The notes under the pieces are model-generated. The model saw only the letters and a program-made list of their open reading frames with translations. It ran no database searches and was not told the DNA's origin. Position numbers and translations under genes: made by a program. A stretch of DNA of 64,000 nt from DASUAS01 sp963809795 (GTDB lineage Bacteria > Actinomycetota > Acidimicrobiia > IMCC26256 > DASPTH01): NCBI GenBank assembly GCA_963809795.1, contig CAWELN010000021.1, positions 1-64,000 of the forward strand. The letters run 5' to 3'. Of the stretch, positions 1 through 8,224 are shown one piece after another. The stretch's first letter is position 1, and each line of letters opens with the position of its first letter.

Positions 1-104
1 CGGCTGCGAGATGGGGCGCAGCAGATCGCGAACGAGGTGAACGAGCGTTGTGCATGTCGTCGCTGCGCGATGGCTGCTACATCTGCGCAGGTCAGCGGCT
101 TGGG

Positions 105-178
105 TACGCCCCCCGGGACTCGAACCCGGAACCTAATGATTAAGAGTCATTTGCTCTGACCAATTGAGCTAGGGGCGC
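105..178 (-). tRNA. tRNA-Lys (anticodon CTT)
   Basis: A complete 74-nt cloverleaf can be folded on the minus strand. The anticodon stem AATGA/TCATT encloses the loop CTCTTAA, giving anticodon CTT for AAG codons. The acceptor stem GCGCCCC/GGGGCGT closes with one G-U pair and the T loop is TTCGAGT. The discriminator A is followed by CCC in the DNA, so CCA is not encoded. Nothing else is visible in bases 1-104. Confidence 0.96.
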
Positions 179-223
179 TCGATGCCGAAGCCTACCGAAC
201 CGGGCGCGGAGCCTTCGTAGCGT

Positions 224-229
224 TACCGT
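224..229 (+). promoter_or_regulatory. -10 box TACCGT, likely leaderless start
   Basis: TACCGT fits the actinobacterial TANNNT -10 pattern and ends 6 bases before the GTG at 236. There is no purine-rich ribosome site in between, so the transcript probably begins at or next to the start codon. No convincing -35 is visible. Confidence 0.45.
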
Positions 230-235
230 GGCCTC

Positions 236-1147
236 GTGGATGTGGTCGTGACCGGCTCACACGGACTCATCGGGTCCGCGCTCATGCGGCGCCTGCGGGC
301 CGGCGGCCATCGCGTCGTGCGCCTCGTACGCGGCGCGACGGAAGGCGCCGACGACGTGCGGTGGGATCCCGATGCCGGCACCATCGACGCCGCCGGGCTG
401 GAGGGCCTCGACGCGGTGGTCCACCTCGCCGGCGCCGGCATCGGCGACAAGAAGTGGACGCCGGCGCGCAAGCAGCTCATCCTCGAGAGCCGCACACGCG
501 GGACGGGCCTGCTCGCCCGCACGCTGGCCGGGCTGCAGCACCCACCGCAGACGCTGGTCTCGGGGTCGGCGGTGGGGTACTACGGCGACCGTGGGGCCGA
601 GATCCTGACCGAGGCCTCGCCCCCCGGTCACGACTTCCCGGCGCAGGCGTGCGTCGCGTGGGAGGCGGCGGCGGCGCCGGCGGCCGAGGCCGGGATCCGC
701 GTGGTGACCATCCGGACCGGCATCGTGCTGGCCGCCCACGGCGGTGCGCTCCAGCGCATGCTGCTCCCCTTCAAGCTCGGGCTGGGTGGCCGGCTCGGCT
801 CCGGCGAGCAGTACATGAGCTGGATCACGCTCGACGACCACGTGGGTGCAGTCCTCCACCTGTTGTCCGCGCCGTCGGTGTCGGGACCGGTCAACCTCAC
901 CGCGCCCGAGCCGACGACCAACGCGGAGTTCACGCGCGCGCTCGGCGCGGTGTTGCACCGTCCAACGGTGCTCCCGACCCCGCTGTTCGCGTTGAAGGCG
1001 GTGTACGGCGGCGAGCTCGTCGACACGCTGCTCGTCCGGGGACAGCGCGTGCTGCCGCCCGTGCTCGAAGCGAGCGGCTACGCGTTCGGCGCGACCGACA
1101 TCGAGAGCGCGTTGCGCGCCGTCGTCGCAGCTCCGGCTGCGGCGTGA
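236..1147 (+). CDS. TIGR01777-family NAD-dependent epimerase/dehydratase-like protein
   Basis: 303-residue extended-SDR protein of the TIGR01777 (SDR39U1) family. The N-terminus carries the nucleotide-binding motif TGSHGLIG (residues 6-13), followed by HLAGAGIGDKKW, which is typical of this family, and SGSAVGYYGDRG in the middle. The C-terminus (LLRGQRVLPPVLEASGY-like stretch) matches the DUF1731 tail. The physiological substrate of the family is unknown. The GTG start at 236 is chosen because it sits 6 bases after a -10 box and directly precedes the Rossmann motif. It stands alone between tRNA-Lys and tRNA-His. Confidence 0.88.
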   Translation: MDVVVTGSHGLIGSALMRRLRAGGHRVVRLVRGATEGADDVRWDPDAGTIDAAGLEGLDAVVHLAGAGIGDKKWTPARKQLILESRTRGTGLLARTLAGLQHPPQTLVSGSAVGYYGDRGAEILTEASPPGHDFPAQACVAWEAAAAPAAEAGIRVVTIRTGIVLAAHGGALQRMLLPFKLGLGGRLGSGEQYMSWITLDDHVGAVLHLLSAPSVSGPVNLTAPEPTTNAEFTRALGAVLHRPTVLPTPLFALKAVYGGELVDTLLVRGQRVLPPVLEASGYAFGATDIESALRAVVAAPAAA

Positions 1148-1175
1148 TTGACGCCGCAGCCGGAACCGAGCGTGG

Positions 1176-1249
1176 GGTGACCGAGGGGTTTCGAACCCCC
1201 GACCTCCGGGACCACAACCCGGCGCTCTAGCCAACTGAGCTACGGCCAC
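1176..1249 (-). tRNA. tRNA-His (anticodon GTG)
   Basis: Minus-strand cloverleaf with anticodon stem CCGGG/CCCGG around the loop TTGTGGT (anticodon GTG). The acceptor stem is GTGGCCG/CGGTCAC. The base before the 5' end (1250) gives the encoded G-1 that pairs with C73, the identity element of tRNA-His. Bases 1175-1173 read CCA, so this is the only tRNA in the window with a possible encoded CCA. Confidence 0.96.
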
Positions 1250-1335
1250 CATGGCCGGCGCACCGCCCTGCGCGCCGAGGCCCACATGGTACCGGGCAGG
1301 GGCGAATTGCCGGCCGCCGCCGGAAATTTGGCTGG

Positions 1336-2199
1336 TCAGGGGGCCTCTCGGGCCGTTCGGCGGTCGCGAGCGTCCCGCATCCGGGCGTGGGCGTCCTCGA
1401 TCGCCTGGTGCCGGGCGCGGATCTCCGCGGCCTTCGATCCGTGCGTCACGAGGTACGGCTCGCCGGCGAGCATGTCGGTGACGAGATCGCGAATCGCGTC
1501 CTCCGGCGTGGTCAGGACGTCGTCGCCGGTGCCTGCGGTCGCGACGACGACCTCGAGGTCCTCGTCGCGCATCACCGACTCGCCCAGCGTGGACGGTCGC
1601 GCCGCGCGACTGCTCTCGAGGTGCGTCGTGATCATCCCGCTCGGGAAGACGACCGTCACGCCGATGCCGTCGTCGGCGAGCTCCTGTCGGAGCACGTCGC
1701 CGTATCCCGTGATCGCGAACTTGGTCGTGATGTACGCGCCCTGGCGCGGCGTCGGAACGAGCGCGGCCATCGACGACGTGAGCACGATGTGACGCGGACC
1801 GTTCGCGGCGCGGAGCAACGGGAGGAACGCGTTCACGGTGTTGGCGGTGCCGACCACGTTGACCGAAAGGAGCCATTGCCAGTCATCGGCGGTGATGCGC
1901 TCCAGCGGACCAAACTGCATGACCCCGACGTTGGCGGCGAGGACGTTGCACGAGCCGAAGCGCGCCGCCACTTCGGCGGCCGCGGCGTCGAGGGTCTCCC
2001 GGTCGGCCACATCGACCGCCCGCCCGATGGCCGCGGTGCCGCCGGCCTCCAGCGCGGCCGCGACCGATTCGGCCGCTTCGCGGTTGATGTCCAGGGCCGC
2101 GACGGCCATGCCTTCGGCGGCGAAGGCGCCGGCCATGGCCGCCCCCAGACCCGAACCGGCGCCGGTGACGACCGCAGTGCCGCCCCGGAGCCCGCTCAT
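1336..2199 (-). CDS. SDR-family NAD(P)-dependent oxidoreductase
   Basis: 287-residue classical short-chain dehydrogenase. TGAGSGLG (12-19) is the cofactor loop, N90 lies in ANVG, S142/S143 and Y156-x3-K160 (YITTK) form the catalytic set, and N114 completes the tetrad. D37 after the second strand (LDIN) favours NAD(H). It is the last gene of a minus-strand operon: its ATG overlaps the stop of the upstream dehydrogenase by 4 bases (ATGA), so translation is probably coupled. The substrate is not predictable; with the aldehyde dehydrogenase it suggests alcohol/aldehyde/acid interconversion. Confidence 0.87.
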   Translation of the reverse strand: MSGLRGGTAVVTGAGSGLGAAMAGAFAAEGMAVAALDINREAAESVAAALEAGGTAAIGRAVDVADRETLDAAAAEVAARFGSCNVLAANVGVMQFGPLERITADDWQWLLSVNVVGTANTVNAFLPLLRAANGPRHIVLTSSMAALVPTPRQGAYITTKFAITGYGDVLRQELADDGIGVTVVFPSGMITTHLESSRAARPSTLGESVMRDEDLEVVVATAGTGDDVLTTPEDAIRDLVTDMLAGEPYLVTHGSKAAEIRARHQAIEDAHARMRDARDRRTAREAP

Positions 2200-2999
2200 C
2201 GGGCGCGGAAGTCGGCGGGACCGCCGTCGACGGCCTCGCCGAGCACGCCCAGGTCGATGCCGAGGCCGTCCGCGACCTGGCGTACGACGTCGATGTCCTT
2301 GCGCATGTAGTGACCGGCGGCGTCGACGAGCGCGGTGGCCGAGCCCATGTTGGCGACGAGGCCCATCACGAAGCTCGAGCCACTCGACTGCTGGATCACG
2401 CCGGCGAGTGTCGTGGTGTCGACGCCGAGCTCGTTGGCGATCTGTTCCGCCTGGGCCACGAGCTGGATGTTGGCGGCGAAGAGCGCGTTGTTCACCAGCT
2501 TCACCGCGAGTGCGGTCCCCAGCGCGCCGATCGTGAAGATCGGATCCGCGTACGCGGCAACGGTCGTGCGCGCGCGCTCGACGTCGTCCGGCGCGCCGCC
2601 CATCATGACCGTGAGCGTGCCCGCGAGCACGTTGTCGGAGCCACCGCTGAACGGCGCGTCGACCACGTGCCCGTTGCCGGCGGCGGCGATCCGCTGGATG
2701 GTCGCCGGGCTGCCGGTCGTGTGCGAGACGAGGAGCGCGTCGTCGCCGAGGTTCGCGACCAGGCCGTCGTCGGCGAGCGCGACCTCCTCGAACTGCTCGT
2801 CGGAGTACACCGCGACGTGCACGGACTCGGCGCCGCGAGCGGCCTCCGCCAAGGAGTCGGTCACGTGAGCGCCCGCCCGGTCGAAGTGCTCGCGCACCTC
2901 GGCCCGGCGGGCGTACACGGTGACGTCGTGTCCGGCCGCGAGCAGCCGCTCCGACATGGGGGCGCCGATCTGGCCGGCGCCGACGAAGCTGACCCGCAC
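2196..2999 (-). CDS. NAD(P)-dependent beta-hydroxyacid dehydrogenase (3-hydroxyisobutyrate dehydrogenase family)
   Basis: 267 residues from a GTG at 2999, which gives the canonical N-terminal strand-loop VRVSFVGAGQIGAPM (GxGxxG). HTTGSPATI and DAPFSGGSDNVLAGTLTVMMGG in the middle match the substrate-binding motif of this family (DAPVSGG), and KLVNNALFAANIQLVAQA carries the conserved lysine and asparagine. The family oxidises 3-hydroxy acids such as 3-hydroxyisobutyrate or glyoxylate-derived semialdehydes. The start lies 10 bases after the aldehyde dehydrogenase stop; an open frame continues upstream but reads into that gene. The exact substrate is not known. Confidence 0.85.
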   Translation of the reverse strand: MRVSFVGAGQIGAPMSERLLAAGHDVTVYARRAEVREHFDRAGAHVTDSLAEAARGAESVHVAVYSDEQFEEVALADDGLVANLGDDALLVSHTTGSPATIQRIAAAGNGHVVDAPFSGGSDNVLAGTLTVMMGGAPDDVERARTTVAAYADPIFTIGALGTALAVKLVNNALFAANIQLVAQAEQIANELGVDTTTLAGVIQQSSGSSFVMGLVANMGSATALVDAAGHYMRKDIDVVRQVADGLGIDLGVLGEAVDGGPADFRAR

Positions 3000-3009
3000 C
3001 GCTGACTCG

Positions 3010-4512
3010 TTACTCGGTGGATGGCACGCCGACGGCGTAGGTCTTGACCTCCGTGTACTGCTGGAAGCCCTCGATCCCGTTCTGGCGGCCGACGCCACTG
3101 GCCTTGTAGCCACCGAACGGCGCGTCGGCGCCATACTGGCCGCCGCCGTTGAGGCTGATGGTGCCGGACCGCAGGCGCTTGCCGACCGCCTCCGCTCGCT
3201 CGAACGACCGCGACGTGACGTATCCACCGAGCCCGTACTGGTTGTCGTTCGCCAAGCGCACCGCGTCGTCGTCGCCGTCGAACGGGATCACGATGAGGAC
3301 CGGCCCGAAGATCTCCTCCCGGGCGATGGTCATGTCGTTGGTGACGTCGGCGAAGAGTGTCGGCTGCACGAACCAGCCCTTGTCGAGCTGCTCGGGTCGG
3401 CCGCCACCGGCCACGACCCGCGCACCCTCCTCCTTGCCCTTCTCGATGTAGCCGAGCACGCGGTCGCGCTGCTTGGCGCTGACGAGCGGGCCCATGAGGT
3501 TGCCCATGTCGTTGGGGTCGCCGTACGGGAAGTTCTCGAAGCCGGGTGTGGCGATCTCGATCGCCTGGTCGTAGATCTTGCGGTCCACGAGCATGCGGGT
3601 GGCCATGACGCAGCCCTGGCCGCCGTGCACCGCCACCATGCACGCCATGCCCATCTTCGCCTCGAGGTCGGCGTCGTCGAGCACGATGTCGGCCGACTTC
3701 CCGCCCAGCTCGAGGAAGAGACGCTTCATCGTGGCGCCGCCCTTCTCGAAGATGCGCTTGCCGGTGGCGGTGGAACCGGTGAACGAGATGAGGTCGACGA
3801 GCGGGCTGACGGTGAGCTCTTCGCCGACGAGGTGATCGGACGACGTGACCACGTTGAACACGCCCGGCGGGATGTCGGTCTTCTCGGCCACCAGGCGGCC
3901 GATGCGCGTCGCGTTCCACGGCGTGTCCGGCGCGGGCTTGAGGATGACGGTGTTGCCCGTGGCGAGGGCCTGGCCGATCTTCTGCGACGACACCTCGAAC
4001 GGGTAGTTCCACGGCACGATGGCGCCGACGACGCCGGCGGCCTCGCGCGTGACCCAGCGCCGCGAGTGGCCGCCGAAGGCGTGGCTGTCGGGGAGCTCGC
4101 GCCGCCACTCGAAGGAGTCGATGAACTCCGCCGGCCAGGTCAACGCGTCGTCCAGCGGGGCGTCGAGCTGCGGGCCGTAGGTGAGGGCGATCGGGCAGCC
4201 CACCTCGGCGACCAGCTCGTGGCGCAGCTCCTCCTTCTCGCTTTCGATCGCCTCCTGCAGCTGCAGCAGGCACTTCTTCCGGAACGCGTGGTTCGTCGAC
4301 CAGTCGGTCTCATCGAACGCGCGCCGTGCCGCCGCGATGGCGCGCTTCATGTCGTCGGCCGACGCGTCGGCGACCTCACCGAGGACCTCCTCGGTGGCGG
4401 GGTTGACGTTGTCGAAGCGCTTCCCCGACGCGGCTTCGACCAGCTCACCGTCGATGAGCATGCGGACCTCGCCCTGCACGGTGCCGGGGCGGTCGGTTTC
4501 GATGGTGGCCAT
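3010..4512 (-). CDS. NAD(P)-dependent aldehyde dehydrogenase
   Basis: 500 residues, the usual length of the superfamily. It has PWN (167-169), the cofactor lysine K192, FTGS (244-247), the general base E268 in LELGGK and the nucleophile C301 in HGGQGCV. It oxidises an aldehyde to an acid with NAD(P)+ in the cytoplasm. It is the first gene of the operon with the beta-hydroxyacid dehydrogenase and the SDR. A possible -10 TAGCTT lies about 55 bases upstream (around 4570 on the minus strand), and GGAGCACCAC is a ribosome site before the ATG. Specificity is not readable from the sequence. Confidence 0.92.
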   Translation of the reverse strand: MATIETDRPGTVQGEVRMLIDGELVEAASGKRFDNVNPATEEVLGEVADASADDMKRAIAAARRAFDETDWSTNHAFRKKCLLQLQEAIESEKEELRHELVAEVGCPIALTYGPQLDAPLDDALTWPAEFIDSFEWRRELPDSHAFGGHSRRWVTREAAGVVGAIVPWNYPFEVSSQKIGQALATGNTVILKPAPDTPWNATRIGRLVAEKTDIPPGVFNVVTSSDHLVGEELTVSPLVDLISFTGSTATGKRIFEKGGATMKRLFLELGGKSADIVLDDADLEAKMGMACMVAVHGGQGCVMATRMLVDRKIYDQAIEIATPGFENFPYGDPNDMGNLMGPLVSAKQRDRVLGYIEKGKEEGARVVAGGGRPEQLDKGWFVQPTLFADVTNDMTIAREEIFGPVLIVIPFDGDDDAVRLANDNQYGLGGYVTSRSFERAEAVGKRLRSGTISLNGGGQYGADAPFGGYKASGVGRQNGIEGFQQYTEVKTYAVGVPSTE

Positions 4513-4616
4513 GTGGTGCTCCGTTCGTGAGTCCGTGGTCGACTGGTTCGATGAATTGGGCGTCGTTGAAAAGCTAGCGCCGAAGCGCGCGCCGGTGCCG
4601 GGCCGCGGGCCGAGGG

Positions 4617-6084
4617 TCAGCGCATGATGGGCAGCGTGCCGTCCTTCAGGGGCCGGCCGTCGCGACCGCTGCGCACCGCGGCGATCTCGGCCAGGATCGA
4701 CAGCGCGATCTCGCGGGCGCCGACCGGGCCGACGTCGAGGCCGGCGGGGCCCCGGAGTCGGGCGAGCGCGATCGCGTCGACGCCGAGCCCGCGGAGGTGC
4801 TCGGCGCGGCGCTGTTGGGTCCGGCGGGAGCCCAGCGCGCCGACGTAGCCGACCGTGCCCGCCAAGGCCTCGGCGAGCACGGGGCCGGTGGCGGCGAGGC
4901 CGTGGTCGAGCACGACGAGGGCGTCACGGGGACCGAGGACCGCCAGCTCGGCGCGAGCGTCCTCGGCCGACAGGCCGACACCCTCCCACCCGAGCCACGA
5001 CGCCAGGGTCAGGAGGTCGTCGGCGAGCGCGGCGGCACCGACGATGACGAGCTTGGTGACCGGGATCGTGGCCTCGACGAGCGTGTGACCGTCCCCCGTG
5101 TCCTCGATCTCCCCGCCCGAGCGGCCCCGATCGAGCAATGGGTGCGCGAACTCGACGACGGCACCCCGCCCGACCGCGTCGAGCTCGGTCCGGAGCGCGA
5201 CGGGACGGCGGGTGGCGACCGCGTCCCACCAGGCCGCGGGGACATGGTCGACCGGTTGCACGACGACGCGGGCGTGACCGCTGCACGTCAGTCCCGCCGC
5301 GCGCGCCTGCTCGTCGGAGACGTCGAACTCGAGGAGATGCGCGCGAAGCGTCGGCGGGATCGGCGAGCGCGCGTTGCACGAACGACGTGAGCTCGGCATC
5401 GACCGCGCCGTGGAGCAGCCGACCGGCCCGGCACCCACGTCGGTCGTAGATCGCCAGCTCGCCCGCATTGGCCGAGCCGAACCCGTCGAGCGCGAACGTT
5501 CGGACGACCATCGCGGCACGGCCGGCGAGCTCGCGCGCCACGAGCACGAGCGCGGCCGGATCGTCGAGCGTCATCGGCCGGACGTCGAGCGTGTCGAACC
5601 AGCCGCAGCGCGTACCGGCCGGCGCGTGCGAGCCGGCGGGCAGGTCGAAGTCGGAGACCCACGGCTTGATGTCGAGGACCGGAGTGCCGTCGAACAGGTC
5701 GACGCCCGAGAACTCGACCTCGGCCGCGCCGACGCGCTCGATGCGCACCAGGCTCAGGCCGACGCGGTTGGGACGGGCCGGGTAGCGGCTGGCGAAGATC
5801 CCGGTGCGGGTGCCGCGGTCGGCGAGCAGGAACGGGACAGGCCGCAGCGCGCCGGCGGGGTCGTCGGCGTCGCGTGGGTCCACGGCCCGGTCGAGGAAGG
5901 TCACGAGCCAGGCCCAGTCGAAGCCGTCGAGACCATCGAGGGCGGGGGAGAGCGCCGGATCGACCTCGACGACGCCGCGCGTCACCGGCGCGTAGCGCGC
6001 CTGGATGACGACGTCGGCGTCCGGATCGGCGTGCACCACGCCGATCGGGCGGAGGACCGGTTCGACCGGCTCGCGACCTTCCAT
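4617..6084 (-). CDS. TrmO-like methyltransferase domain fused to XdhC/CoxI-family Mo-hydroxylase maturation protein; frame broken
   Basis: The first ~165 residues match the TrmO/TsaA family (tRNA t6A37 N6-methylation): ARYAPVTRGVVEV, TGIFASRYPARPNRVGLS and DGTPVLDIKPW are its signatures. The same frame continues into the XdhC N-terminal domain (DGFGSANAGELAIYD, then AVDAELTSFVQRALA). Near 5350-5365 the frame is lost; the C-terminal XdhC Rossmann domain (TKLVIVGAAALADDL, GYVGALGSRRT, GPAGLDVGPV) continues in the +1 frame to the stop at 4617. Skipping one G in GCC-G-ATC restores the protein. XdhC proteins bind molybdenum cofactor and insert or sulfurate it in xanthine/CO dehydrogenase-type enzymes. 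The start at 6084 follows a -10 TACGCT by 7 bases; an ATG at 6108 is an alternative. The molybdate locus lies next door on the other strand. Confidence 0.78.
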
Positions 6085-6091
6085 CGCGCAC

Positions 6092-6097
6092 AGCGTA
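6092..6097 (-). promoter_or_regulatory. -10 box TACGCT before TrmO-XdhC
   Basis: TACGCT on the minus strand ends 7 bases before the ATG at 6084, which would give a leaderless transcript. This supports 6084 over the ATG at 6108. Confidence 0.35.
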
Positions 6098-6154
6098 CGC
6101 GACGCCATTGCCGTCTCTGCTTTGGTAGATGCGGGGATGATCGGGTGATGTGAC

Positions 6155-6185
6155 TTGCAGCCGCGAGAGGTTCACCCGGTAGGCT
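6155..6185 (+). promoter_or_regulatory. Promoter of the molybdate regulator: TTGCAG / TAGGCT
   Basis: TTGCAG at 6155-6160 and TAGGCT at 6180-6185 are separated by 19 bases. The -10 ends 10 bases before the ATG at 6196, consistent with a leaderless or nearly leaderless mRNA. Confidence 0.45.
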
Positions 6186-6195
6186 CACGCACCGC

Positions 6196-6591
6196 ATGAC
6201 GACCTATCGGGTGGGCCAGGCCGCCGAGCTGCTCGGCGTGAGCCCCGACACCGTGCGCCGATGGACCGACAGCGGTCGCCTCACGGCGCGTCGCGATCGC
6301 GGCGAGCGGGTCATCGACGGCGCCGACCTCGCCCGGCTGCTCACCGAGACCGCGCCGGCGAGCGACGAGTCGCCGGTGATCGAGTCGGCGCGGAACCGCT
6401 TCCCCGGCATCGTCACCCAGGTGCAGAAGGACGGCCTGGTGGCGGTCGTGCACATCCAGGCCGGACCGCACCGGGTCACGTCGCTCATGACGCGCGAGGC
6501 CGCCGACGAGCTGGGGATCGAGCCGGGAGACCTGGCCGTCGGCGTCGTCAAGTCGACGAACGTGGTCGTGGAAGTGCCACGACCGGAATGA
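6196..6591 (+). CDS. MerR-type HTH plus TOBE/Mop-domain protein, probable molybdate-responsive regulator
   Basis: 131 residues in two domains. Residues 1-50 form a MerR/excisionase-like winged helix (YRVGQAAELLGVSPDTVRRWTDSG). Residues 63-128 form a TOBE/Mop domain that binds molybdate or tungstate (RNRFPGIVTQVQKDGLVAVVHI, then LMTREAADELGIEPGDLAVGVVKSTNVVVE). This is an alternative layout to the ModE regulator. It lies directly upstream of modABC; its stop overlaps an alternative modA ATG. It probably senses molybdate and controls uptake, with itself in the same transcript. Confidence 0.88.
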   Translation: MTTYRVGQAAELLGVSPDTVRRWTDSGRLTARRDRGERVIDGADLARLLTETAPASDESPVIESARNRFPGIVTQVQKDGLVAVVHIQAGPHRVTSLMTREAADELGIEPGDLAVGVVKSTNVVVEVPRPE

Positions 6592-6617
6592 ACCGACACT
6601 ACAAAGGGGAGCGGGCC

Positions 6618-7424
6618 GTGCGAAGGCACCTGCGTTGGGTAGGAATCATGGCGGTGGTGGTCGCGTTGGCCGCGACCTTCACGGGCGGAACCGCGGTCGC
6701 GGAGCGGAGCACGCACGCGGCGAAGGCCAAGGTCACGGGGACGATCACGGTGTCGGCGGCGGCGTCGCTGACCGAGGCGTTCCAGAAGATGGGCACGGAC
6801 TTCCAGAAGCGGAACTCGGGGACCACCGTGACGTTCAACTTCGGTTCGTCCGGAACCCTCGCGACTCAGATCCAGGGTGGTGCGCCGGCCGACGTGTTCG
6901 CATCGGCCGACGGCGCCAACATGCAGAAGCTGGTGACCGGCGAGCAGGTCACGGCCGAGCCGACGGTGTTCGCATCGAACCTGCTCACCATCGTGGTGAA
7001 GCCGGGCAACCCGAAGAAGGTCAAGTCGATCAGCGACCTCCCCGGTCTCGACGTCGTGTCGCTCTGTGGCGAGACGGTGCCGTGCGGCAAGTACGCGGAC
7101 CAGATCCTCACGGGCGCCGGGGTGACCATCGACCCGTCGAAGGTGACGCGCGGCGCCGACGTGAAGGCGACGCTCGCCGCGGTCACGACCGGAGACGCGG
7201 ACGCGGCGATCGTCTACGTGAGCGACGCCAAGTCGGCCGGCAGTAGCGTGACCGCCGTGCCGATCCCGACGTGGCAGAACGCGTACGCGATCTATCCGAT
7301 CGCGCCGATCGCAGCGTCCAAGAACCAGGATCTCGCGAACGCGTGGATCAACTACACGGTGTCGCCCGCGGGTCAGCGGACGCTGCAGAGCTTCGGGTTC
7401 CTGCCGCCGCCGCCGAGCGAGTGA
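6618..7424 (+). CDS. modA: Molybdate ABC transporter, substrate-binding protein ModA
   Basis: 268 residues from the GTG at 6618, preceded by the ribosome site AAAGGGGAG. An in-frame ATG at 6588 overlaps the previous stop and is the alternative start. Residues 1-30 are a signal peptide (basic VRRHLR, then a hydrophobic stretch ending near TAVAE). The mature part has the ModA hallmarks VSAAASLTEAFQKMG, FGSSGTLATQIQGGAPADVFASAD and GDADAAIVYVSDA. It captures molybdate outside the membrane. No lipobox cysteine is present, so membrane attachment is through the uncleaved or cleaved signal only. Confidence 0.93.
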   Translation: MRRHLRWVGIMAVVVALAATFTGGTAVAERSTHAAKAKVTGTITVSAAASLTEAFQKMGTDFQKRNSGTTVTFNFGSSGTLATQIQGGAPADVFASADGANMQKLVTGEQVTAEPTVFASNLLTIVVKPGNPKKVKSISDLPGLDVVSLCGETVPCGKYADQILTGAGVTIDPSKVTRGADVKATLAAVTTGDADAAIVYVSDAKSAGSSVTAVPIPTWQNAYAIYPIAPIAASKNQDLANAWINYTVSPAGQRTLQSFGFLPPPPSE

Positions 7425-8224
7425 GCCGTCGAGGGCGGGGGGTGCCGCTCGTCGCGGCGCTCCTCGCCCTCGTGGCAGTCGCGTTCTTCGTCCTCCCACT
7501 CGTCGGACTCCTCCAGCGCGCGCCGTGGGGCGAGGTCTGGGACGACCTCAGCAATCCGGCGGCACGGGACGCGATCCGTCTCTCGCTGGAGTGCTCGCTC
7601 TGGTCGACCGGCTTGTCGATCCTCTTCGGCGTACCGCTGGCCTACGTGCTCGCCCGCTCCCGGTTCCCTGGTCGCTCGCTCGTGCGCGCGCTGGTGGTCC
7701 TGCCGATGGTGCTGCCGCCGGTCGTGGGTGGCATCGCATTGCTGTTCGCGTTCCAGCGCAACAACGGGCTGATCGGTGGGTGGCTCTACGACACGTTCGG
7801 GCTGCAGTTCACGTTCAGCAAGACGGGTGTGATCCTGGCCGAGACCTTCGTCGCGATGCCGTTCCTGGTCATCACGGTCGAAGCCGGCCTGCGATCGATG
7901 GACCGACGCTACGAGGACGCGGCGGCATCGCTCGGGGCCAACCGGTGGACGGTCTTCCGCCGCGTGACGCTCCCGCTCGTGGGGCCTGCGCTGTTCGCCG
8001 GCGCCGCGCTCGCATGGGCACGGGCCCTCGGGGAATTCGGCGCCACCATCACCTTCGCGGGCAACATCCAGGGCCGCACGCAGACCATCCCGCTCGCGGT
8101 CTACAACCTGCTCGAGACCGACCAGGCCACCGCGATCGCGCTGAGCCTGGTGCTGCTGGCGGTCTCGATCATCGTGCTGGTCCTCCTCCGCGACCACTGG
8201 TTCGGCGGCCTCCGTGACACTTGA
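7421..8224 (+). CDS. modB: Molybdate ABC transporter permease ModB
   Basis: 267 residues with about five to six membrane segments. The GTG start at 7421 overlaps the modA stop (GTGA). The permease EAA loop, which docks to the ATPase, is visible as YEDAAASLGANRWTVFRRVTLPL, and GEFGATITFAGNIQGRTQTIP is a ModB/CysT signature. It forms the membrane channel of the importer. Confidence 0.93.
   Translation: MSRRGRGVPLVAALLALVAVAFFVLPLVGLLQRAPWGEVWDDLSNPAARDAIRLSLECSLWSTGLSILFGVPLAYVLARSRFPGRSLVRALVVLPMVLPPVVGGIALLFAFQRNNGLIGGWLYDTFGLQFTFSKTGVILAETFVAMPFLVITVEAGLRSMDRRYEDAAASLGANRWTVFRRVTLPLVGPALFAGAALAWARALGEFGATITFAGNIQGRTQTIPLAVYNLLETDQATAIALSLVLLAVSIIVLVLLRDHWFGGLRDT

Noticed and set aside
4617..6084. 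Two independent overlapping genes instead of one broken TrmO-XdhC gene
   Set aside because: The upstream frame carries the XdhC N-terminal domain and the downstream frame its remainder; neither half alone makes a complete XdhC protein, and nothing upstream of the second half looks like a start.
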